Assembly: GCA_019689775.1 (NCBI GenBank)
Contig: JADGGV010000306.1
Coordinates: 1-5,390, forward strand
Direction: 5' to 3'
DNA: 5,390 bases
Source: Gemmatimonadota bacterium
GTDB taxonomy: Bacteria > Gemmatimonadota > Gemmatimonadetes > Longimicrobiales > RSA9
In this document: piece by piece, positions 1 through 4,140 of the stretch
Layout of the letters: each line of letters opens with the position of its first letter
How positions within the stretch are numbered: position 1 is the stretch's first letter
Program-made: the position numbers and the translations under genes
Notes under the pieces: generated by a model
What the model was told of the DNA's origin: nothing
The model's input: only the letters and a program-made list of their open reading frames with translations
The model's database searches: none

Positions 1-156
1 CCCCCGCCCGGCGCGGAACTTGCCCCTCCCCGCAATGATTCGTACTGCCAACACATACGCCACACCGAGGTGGAGTCAGACCGGCCAGCCGGACCGCCGC
101 CACGCGGCGCAACGGCGCGGCCTGATCTGGCGCACGGTCAACGGGAGGGAGCAGAC
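1..156 (+). promoter_or_regulatory. Upstream region of the sulfurtransferase gene
   Basis: This non-coding stretch presumably carries the promoter of the sulfurtransferase gene. I see no convincing sigma-70 pair: TTGCCC (20-25) followed after 17 bases by TACTGC (43-48) is the best candidate, and its -10 half is weak. GGAACTT at 15-21 looks like an ECF-sigma -35 element, but the nearest CGT-type -10 (41-44) lies a few bases too far away. The heptamer ATACGCC at 55-61 recurs ahead of the next two plus-strand genes. No coding potential is supported. An in-frame GTG at 70 would extend the downstream protein, but the added residues look like translated GC-rich leader. Confidence 0.35.
144..148 (+). 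promoter_or_regulatory. Shine-Dalgarno site of the sulfurtransferase gene
   Basis: GGAGG lies eight bases before the ATG at 157, within a purine-rich run. It decides the start: the in-frame upstream GTG at 70 has no comparable site, and protein similarity to two-domain sulfurtransferases begins only after the 157 start. Confidence 0.75.
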
Positions 157-1044
157 ATGTCGACGACGGAAGCGCCGCGGGTCCGCCCGATCGAGGCGCG
201 CGGCTACGCCCACCCCGAGGTCCTGGTCTCGACCGACTGGGTCGCGGAGCACCTCAACGACCCCGGCGTGCGATTGATCGAGTGCGACGAGGACATCCTG
301 CTGTACGACATCGGCCACATCCCGGGCGCCGTGAAGGTGGACTGGGTCGCCGACCTGAACGATCCGCTGACCCGGGACTTCGTGCAGCGGGAACCGTTCC
401 AGCAGTTGCTGCGCCGACTGGGCATCAACGACGACACGACGATCGTGCTCTACGGCGACAAGAACAACTGGTGGGCGACGTACGCGTTCTGGGTGTTCCA
501 GTTGTTCGGCCTCGACAAGCTGCGGATCATGGACGGCGGGCGGGCGCGCTGGGAGGCGGAGGGCCGGCCGCTGACGACGGAGGTGCCGACGTTCCCGCCG
601 GGCAACATCACGGTCGGCGAGCGCAACGACGCGCCGATCCGGGCGTTCCGCGACCAGGTGCGGCAGCTCGTGGAGCGGCGGGGGCAGCTCGTGGACGTGC
701 GCAGCCCGGAGGAGTACCGCGGCGAGCGGCTGCACATGCCGGACTACCCGAACGAGGGCGCGCTGCGCGGCGGCCACATCCCGGGCGCGCGCAACGTCCC
801 CTGGGGCCGCGCCGTCAACCCCGAGACGCACACGTTCCGCACCGCCGACGAGCTGCGGGCGATCTACGAGGACGAGAAGAAGCTGAACCCGTCGGAGGAG
901 GTCGTCGCCTACTGCCGCATCGGCGAGCGGTCGAGCCACACCTGGTTCGTGCTGAAGTACCTCCTCGGCTACCCGAACGTGCGCAACTACGACGGCTCCT
1001 GGACCGAGTGGGGGAACTCCGTGGGGATGCCGATCGAGCGCTGA
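157..1044 (+). CDS. Two-domain thiosulfate sulfurtransferase (rhodanese, CysA/SseA-like)
   Basis: This 295-residue protein has two tandem rhodanese domains. The family moves a sulfane sulfur from thiosulfate or 3-mercaptopyruvate, via a cysteine persulfide, to cyanide or a thiol acceptor, usually in the cytoplasm. The N-terminal domain (about 20-140) has DIGHIPGA (51-58), but its former active-site loop reads YGDKNN (99-104), without cysteine, as is usual for the inactive domain. The C-terminal domain (about 160-293) has VDVRSPEEYRG (179-189), GGHIPGA (205-211) and the active loop CRIGERSS (253-260), with Cys253 catalytic. This loop matches mycobacterial CysA-type thiosulfate sulfurtransferases rather than the CG[SA]GVT loop of mercaptopyruvate enzymes, so thiosulfate is the likelier donor. 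No signal peptide is visible. Length is normal for the family. The gene is followed after 92 bases by a SufU-like gene on the same strand, which suggests a role in sulfur delivery. Family assignment is very secure; the physiological donor and acceptor are inferred. Confidence 0.95.
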   Translation: MSTTEAPRVRPIEARGYAHPEVLVSTDWVAEHLNDPGVRLIECDEDILLYDIGHIPGAVKVDWVADLNDPLTRDFVQREPFQQLLRRLGINDDTTIVLYGDKNNWWATYAFWVFQLFGLDKLRIMDGGRARWEAEGRPLTTEVPTFPPGNITVGERNDAPIRAFRDQVRQLVERRGQLVDVRSPEEYRGERLHMPDYPNEGALRGGHIPGARNVPWGRAVNPETHTFRTADELRAIYEDEKKLNPSEEVVAYCRIGERSSHTWFVLKYLLGYPNVRNYDGSWTEWGNSVGMPIER

Positions 1045-1084
1045 CCGGCCCGATTCCACCCCGCCGCCAACGCACGCGCCCCCG

Positions 1085-1123
1085 GATACGCCCCGCTTCT
1101 TGCGGGTATCAGAGGAGTACCCG
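1085..1123 (+). other. Two mutually exclusive small hairpins ahead of the SufU-like gene
   Basis: Two stems compete for the same bases in the 92-base gap between the sulfurtransferase and the SufU-like gene. In the first, CCCGC (1092-1096) pairs with GCGGG (1102-1106), extended by GATA (1085-1088) with TATC (1107-1110) across a three-base bulge. In the second, CGGGTA (1103-1108) pairs perfectly with TACCCG (1118-1123) around a purine-rich loop containing AGAGGAG. The true Shine-Dalgarno site at 1127-1131 lies just outside both. There is no T-run, so a classical terminator is unlikely. In such GC-rich DNA, chance structure is possible. Confidence 0.35.
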
Positions 1124-1126
1124 TTC

Positions 1127-1131
1127 GGAGG
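1127..1131 (+). promoter_or_regulatory. Shine-Dalgarno site of the SufU-like gene
   Basis: GGAGG lies five bases before the ATG at 1137. It fixes this start within a frame that stays open far upstream, through the sulfurtransferase gene. The protein from 1137 begins exactly where SufU proteins begin. Confidence 0.8.
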
Positions 1132-1136
1132 ACGTG

Positions 1137-1664
1137 ATGGACCGCCAGACACGCATCGAGCTGCTCGTCGACCACTTCAAGCGGCCGCGGCACAAGGGCG
1201 CCATGCCGGATGCCGACGTGCGCATGCCGGGCGGCAACCCCGGCTGCGGCGACGTCGTCTCGATGTACGTGAAGGCGGTGCCGGACGGCGACCGCATCGA
1301 GCGGGTGAGCTTCGAGGGCGAGGGGTGCACGATCAGCCAGGCCGCGGCCTCGATCCTCGCCGAGCGCGTGAACAGGAAGCGGCTCACGTTCCAGCAGGTG
1401 ATGGACATGTCGTACGAGGACATGATCCGGATCCTGGGCGAGGACATCGTCGGCTCGCGGCCGCGCTGCGCCACGCTTGCGCTCGGCACCCTCAAGGCCG
1501 CGGTCAAGCGCATCGAGATGGACCGGCGGCTGCGCGCCGCCGGCCACTCCAACGATGAGATCCGCGCGCTGCGCGAGGCGATCGCCGCGCAGGCCGCCGG
1601 CACCGGCCTCGTCTTCGGCGAGGGCGCCGAGCGCGCGGCCCGTGACGACGTTACCGAGCCGTGA
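1137..1664 (+). CDS. SufU/IscU-fold iron-sulfur scaffold or sulfur-acceptor protein
   Basis: This 175-residue cytoplasmic protein belongs to the SufU/NifU N-terminal family. Members accept persulfide sulfur from a cysteine desulfurase or serve as scaffolds for Fe-S cluster assembly. The start LLVDHFKRPRHKG (9-21) matches the family's DHYKNPRNKG. The three conserved cysteines are in NPGCGD (Cys37, with Asp39), GEGCTISQA (Cys64) and RPRCATLAL (Cys111). Arg before the last cysteine, and CATL after it, are SufU-like; IscU has a histidine there. Between Cys64 and Cys111 it is about 15 residues shorter than Bacillus subtilis SufU as I recall that sequence, so the usual SufU insertion is largely missing. 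The tail after about residue 130 is an extra 45 residues or so, helix-prone and Ala/Glu/Arg-rich, and not in the standard family. The neighbouring sulfurtransferase could be a sulfur donor. The family call is firm; whether it is a scaffold or a zinc-bound sulfur relay cannot be told from sequence. Confidence 0.92.
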   Translation: MDRQTRIELLVDHFKRPRHKGAMPDADVRMPGGNPGCGDVVSMYVKAVPDGDRIERVSFEGEGCTISQAAASILAERVNRKRLTFQQVMDMSYEDMIRILGEDIVGSRPRCATLALGTLKAAVKRIEMDRRLRAAGHSNDEIRALREAIAAQAAGTGLVFGEGAERAARDDVTEP

Positions 1665-1756
1665 CGAGGGCGCGACCCGTGTCGTGACGTAGACCCGTCA
1701 GAATCCCCGGCGACCGACATACGCCACCAACCTTCCGATGATGGGAGCGCCGGGGA

Positions 1757-2791
1757 ATGCGTTTGCGTTCGATCGCCTTCAGTGTCTTGGCCGTGATGGG
1801 ATCCGCTGGAGCCGCCGCCGCGCAGGAGGTGCGCGTCGGCGGCGTCGTCTACGCGGAGTACGAGTACCTCCTCGCCGACACCGCCCACGGGCGGAACGCC
1901 TTCAACGTCACGCGCGCGTACCTGAACGTCCTGGGTGGCTTCGGCCACGGCATCTCGACGCGCGTGACCGCCGACATCTACCGCGGCGCCCGCGGCGCCC
2001 TCGACTACCGGCTGAAGTACGCCTTCTTCTCCTGGCGGCCCACCACCTCCAGCCCGGTCGCGTTGAAGTTCGGCCTGATCCACACCCCCTGGGTCGACTG
2101 GGAGGAGCAGCTCTGGGGCTACCGCATCCAGGGGAACGTCGCCGCCGACCGCGCCGGGTTCCTCACCTCCGCCGACCTCGGCGCCGGCGTCGACCTGGAC
2201 TGGCACGACGAGCTCGTGAACGGCCAGGCCGTCGTCGTGAACGGCGAGGGCTTCGCCAGCCCGCCGGATGGCAAGTACCTCGACGCCGAGGCGCGCCTCT
2301 CCGTCCGCCTCCTCGCCAGCGACGACCCGAGCCGCGTCGGCGGGCTGCGCCTCTCCGGCTACGGCCACGTCGGCAAGTTCGCCGACGGCGGCGCCCGCGA
2401 CCGCGCCATCGCCATGCTCTCCTACCGCTCCCGGCTCCTCACGCTCGCCGCCGAGTACGGCCTGGCCAGGAACCGCCTCACGCTGCGCGACTCCGCCGGC
2501 GTCCCCATCGGCGCGCGCGACCAGGACGCCCACCTCCTCTCCGCGTTCGCCACGCTCGCCGTGCCGAACACCGCCGTGGGCATCATCGCCCGCGTCGACG
2601 CCGTCGATCCCGACATCGACACCCGTCGCGACGCGTTCACCCGCCTGATCGGCGGCGTCTCCTACCGCCTCGCCCCGAACGTCCGCCTCCTCGCCGACCT
2701 CGAGCACACCGGCTACGAGGGCCTGCCGCCCACCGACGCCGCCACCCAGACGCAGACCCGGGCGCTCTTCCAGACGGAGTTCACGTTCTGA
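1757..2791 (+). CDS. Secreted, predicted outer-membrane beta-barrel (porin-like) protein
   Basis: This 344-residue protein has a Sec signal peptide: basic MRLR, a hydrophobic core, then AAAA-QE with likely cleavage after Ala22. The mature part shows alternating polar/hydrophobic strands rich in Tyr, Gly and Arg, such as YAEYEYLL (32-39), RAYLNVLGGF and RVTADIYRG. It ends in the strand LFQTEFTF with a terminal Phe, the classic beta-signal for BAM-dependent insertion. The central stretch GLIHTPWVDWEEQLWGYR, followed by a Phe-Leu-Thr-Ser-Ala-Asp-Leu-Gly segment, resembles porins of the phosphate-selective O/P type as I recall them, but I cannot name a substrate. The start is set by the signal peptide; GGGAG at 1743-1747 is an acceptable ribosome site. 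Whether it shares a transcript with the SufU-like gene 92 bases upstream is unclear, and a sulfur-related role would be speculation. A perfect hairpin follows 34 bases after the stop. Secretion and barrel fold are likely; function is unknown. Confidence 0.8.
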   Translation: MRLRSIAFSVLAVMGSAGAAAAQEVRVGGVVYAEYEYLLADTAHGRNAFNVTRAYLNVLGGFGHGISTRVTADIYRGARGALDYRLKYAFFSWRPTTSSPVALKFGLIHTPWVDWEEQLWGYRIQGNVAADRAGFLTSADLGAGVDLDWHDELVNGQAVVVNGEGFASPPDGKYLDAEARLSVRLLASDDPSRVGGLRLSGYGHVGKFADGGARDRAIAMLSYRSRLLTLAAEYGLARNRLTLRDSAGVPIGARDQDAHLLSAFATLAVPNTAVGIIARVDAVDPDIDTRRDAFTRLIGGVSYRLAPNVRLLADLEHTGYEGLPPTDAATQTQTRALFQTEFTF

Positions 2792-2825
2792 GCGCGGGCC
2801 GCGGGAATCTTGTCCGCCCCTGCGC

Positions 2826-2862
2826 GAACGGCCCGGGCGCCGCTCTGGCGCCCGGGCCGTTC
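2826..2862 (+). terminator. Strong perfect hairpin after the barrel-protein gene
   Basis: A perfect 16-base-pair stem (2826-2841 with 2847-2862) closes a five-base loop, GCTCT. It begins 34 bases after the stop codon at 2791, as expected for a transcription terminator. No T-run follows on the plus strand, so it is an I-shaped terminator at best, or an RNA 3'-end stabiliser. Being symmetric, it can also act on read-through from the opposing transpeptidase gene. Confidence 0.7.
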
Positions 2863-2904
2863 AGCCGGTCCGAATCCACCCGCCAACGAAGTCCGCCAGA
2901 TCCC

Positions 2905-2969
2905 TTTCGCTTTCGCTCCCGCTCCCGGCGATTCGGGAGCGGGAGCGTAACCGGGAGCGGGAACGACAA
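2905..2969. repeat. Inverted hexanucleotide array at the convergent junction
   Basis: Two period-six arrays face each other. From 2905 to 2928 four units read TTTCGC, TTTCGC, TCCCGC, TCCCGG. From 2934 to 2969 six in-register units read CGGGAG, CGGGAG, CGTAAC, CGGGAG, CGGGAA, CGACAA. The arms pair as a hairpin (2914-2947). The right arm holds four GGG tracts (2935, 2941, 2953, 2959), enough for a possible G-quadruplex on the plus strand. It lies wholly between two convergent genes. Whether it is a dispersed genomic repeat cannot be seen from one copy. Confidence 0.6.
2914..2947 (-). terminator. Perfect hairpin downstream of the transpeptidase gene
   Basis: A perfect 14-base-pair stem (2914-2927 with 2934-2947) has a six-base loop, GCGATT. 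On the minus strand it starts 51 bases past the transpeptidase stop, a fitting place for that gene's terminator. It lacks a T-run. A second copy of the right arm at 2952-2965 can pair with the left arm with one mismatch, so two alternative hairpins are possible. Confidence 0.55.
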
Positions 2970-2987
2970 ACGGATTTGCCGGACCGG

Positions 2988-3003
2988 ATATCAGAATATC
3001 AGA
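2988..3003. repeat. Perfect 8-base tandem duplication over the transpeptidase stop codon
   Basis: ATATCAGA occurs twice head to tail (2988-2995 and 2996-3003). The right copy contains the stop codon of the minus-strand transpeptidase gene (2999-3001), so the duplication sits exactly at the end of that gene. It is short, and replication slippage is the simplest explanation. Confidence 0.6.
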
Positions 3004-3817
3004 AGATGTACACCGGCGTCCCCACCGGCACCATCGCGTACAGCTTCGTCACGTCCTCGTTCCGCATCCGCACGCAGCCGTGGCTGACGGCCTCGCCGAT
3101 CGAGTCCTCGTTGTAGATGTGCGTGCCGTGGATCAGGTAGCCGTCCCCCATGTCCAGCTTGTACGGCCCTAGCGCGTTCGGCACCCGCCGCTGCGCGCTG
3201 TTCACCGGCGGCACGAACAGCGTCCTGTCGAAGATGATCTCGATCCCGGGGTCGATCGCCCAGAAGTTGCCGAACTGGTTGACCCGCCCCACCTGCGTCC
3301 CCCGCACGATCAGGTACGTCCCGTCCGACAGCGTGTAGCGCCGCCCCGGCACCATCTTCACGAGCTTCAGCCCCTCCTGCGCCGACCGCTCGTAGTAGTG
3401 CCACTCCGGCACCGTCCAGATCGGGTTCGGTCGCTTCAGCAGCACCTTCCGCCGCCCCCGCGGCGTCGCGAAGTGCCACCGCTTCCCCTGGAACGTGAAA
3501 TCCTTCCCCATCCCCACCGCGACCGGCACGCTCATCAACGTGTCCGTCCCCGACACGTACCACAGCCAGCGGTCCTCGGTCGACACCAGGATCTTCTTCC
3601 CGCGATCCTTCGTCGCCGCGCGCAGCACCGCCCGCCCCTCGCTGTCCGGCGGCATGCTCGGCGCCGCCAGCCGCCGCTCGACCACCTTCGGCTCCGGCGC
3701 CCGAGGCGACGCCGCCGGGCCCTGCACCCTCGTGAAGAAGCCGCATCCCGCCAGCGCGAGCGTGGCGGCGGAAAAAAGGACGCCGCGCCGCGCCGTCCGA
3801 CTTGCCCTCCGAAGCAT
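2999..3817 (-). CDS. Lipid-anchored L,D-transpeptidase (YkuD domain)
   Basis: This 272-residue lipoprotein is predicted to form or edit 3-3 peptidoglycan cross-links, or attach proteins to the wall, in the periplasm. Its signal peptide has basic residues, a hydrophobic core and lipobox LAGC with Cys25 as the lipidated residue. Gly at +2 would favour outer-membrane sorting under the E. coli Lol rule. A Pro/Ala-rich linker leads to the YkuD domain (about 74-272). Family marks include the TPRG and NPIWTVP segments (118-121, 131-137), IHGTH (229-233) and catalytic SHGCVRM (245-251), with His246 and Cys248. About 70 residues (138-209) between NPIWTVP and RVPNALGPYKL are longer than in typical members and may form a lid or extra subdomain. 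The ATG at 3817 is chosen over the ATG at 3832 because a strong ribosome site precedes it and the signal peptide fits. ispH lies upstream on the same strand, 323 bases away. Catalytic family is secure; cross-linking versus anchoring role is open. Confidence 0.94.
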   Translation of the reverse strand: MLRRASRTARRGVLFSAATLALAGCGFFTRVQGPAASPRAPEPKVVERRLAAPSMPPDSEGRAVLRAATKDRGKKILVSTEDRWLWYVSGTDTLMSVPVAVGMGKDFTFQGKRWHFATPRGRRKVLLKRPNPIWTVPEWHYYERSAQEGLKLVKMVPGRRYTLSDGTYLIVRGTQVGRVNQFGNFWAIDPGIEIIFDRTLFVPPVNSAQRRVPNALGPYKLDMGDGYLIHGTHIYNEDSIGEAVSHGCVRMRNEDVTKLYAMVPVGTPVYIF

Positions 3818-3818
3818 G

Positions 3819-3826
3819 CCTCCTCC
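3819..3826 (-). promoter_or_regulatory. Shine-Dalgarno site of the transpeptidase gene
   Basis: Read on the minus strand, GGAGGAGG sits immediately before the ATG at 3817, with a GGAGG core four bases away from it. The competing in-frame ATG at 3832 has no purine-rich site before it, so 3817 is the preferred start. Confidence 0.8.
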
Positions 3827-3891
3827 GTCCATGGCCGTGCCAGCGGCCGCCGAGCCTTGCAGGGGATGCGCCACTCTACCCCGCCGCGAAC

Positions 3892-3959
3892 GGCGGGATC
3901 CGCCTTGTCCCGCCTGGATTTTCCGGGAATCGGGCGTTTCCCGCCGCCCGGCGGATCCC
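3892..3959 (-). other. Competing inverted repeats in the transpeptidase leader region
   Basis: A perfect 10-base arm pair, 3895-3904 with 3950-3959, encloses a 45-base interior. A second pair, GGCGGGA (3892-3898) with TCCCGCC (3908-3914), shares bases with the left arm, so the two cannot form together. A third, CGGGAA (3924-3929) with TTCCCG (3938-3943), nests inside the first. The block ends 75 bases before the transpeptidase start, so it would lie in the leader if transcription begins upstream of about 3960. A regulatory role is inference only. Confidence 0.3.
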
Positions 3960-3996
3960 CCCGGGGAAACCCGCCGGCTCGGCGCGCGCGTTCCGC

Positions 3997-4022
3997 GCCG
4001 AGGCCGCCACCGCGGCCTCGGC
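3997..4022 (-). terminator. Perfect hairpin downstream of ispH, possible terminator
   Basis: A perfect 11-base-pair stem (3997-4007 with 4012-4022) closes a four-base loop, CACC on the plus strand. On the minus strand it starts 118 bases after the ispH stop codon. No T-run follows, so it could be a terminator lacking the U-tract or a 3'-end structure. It is the tightest stem in this gap. Confidence 0.4.
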
Positions 4023-4140
4023 CAGGCGCGCTGGGCCACACGGCCGCACCCGGCGCCGCCGCCCCTCCGGAGCACGCAGCGGAACCACCCGGCGCGTGCC
4101 GCGCCGCGGGGCGCCCCGCCGGCCGTCGCCCGCCCGCGGC

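Larger units (their letters stand above)
3818..4140. other. Structured non-coding gap between ispH and the transpeptidase gene
   Basis: This 323-base gap has no credible gene. Frames open across it give only Arg/Pro/Ala/Gly-rich translations without family features. It probably holds the 3' end of ispH and the promoter and leader of the transpeptidase gene. On the minus strand TAGAGT (3873-3878) is a weak -10 candidate without a matching -35. Besides the inverted repeats listed separately, it contains CGGCGCG (4090-4096) facing CGCGCCG (4100-4106) and the palindrome CGGGGCGCCCCG (4107-4118), just beyond the ispH stop. Many such pairings are expected at this GC content. Confidence 0.6.

Noticed and set aside
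15..44. GGAACTT followed by CGTA as an ECF-sigma promoter
   Set aside because: The spacing is several bases longer than usual for ECF promoters and no other gene here shares the pattern; it is kept only as a weak possibility.
282..1136. A long in-frame upstream extension of the SufU-like gene through the sulfurtransferase gene
   Set aside because: The added part is an out-of-frame shadow of the sulfurtransferase, and a good ribosome site plus family alignment put the start at 1137.
1109..2707. A 532-codon open frame on the minus strand opposite the SufU-like and barrel-protein genes
   Set aside because: It is antisense to two well-supported genes, its translation is Gly/Ala/Val/Arg-biased without any family motif, and such shadows are normal at this GC content.
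3535..4041. A minus-strand open frame crossing the ispH-transpeptidase gap as a possible small gene
   Set aside because: It overlaps the transpeptidase in another frame, has no ribosome site that stands out, and its Arg/Gly/Pro-rich translation shows no protein-like pattern.
4090..4118. Short GC palindromes just beyond the ispH stop as an intrinsic terminator
   Set aside because: The stems are six or seven pairs long with no T-run, and similar pairings are expected by chance in sequence this rich in G and C.
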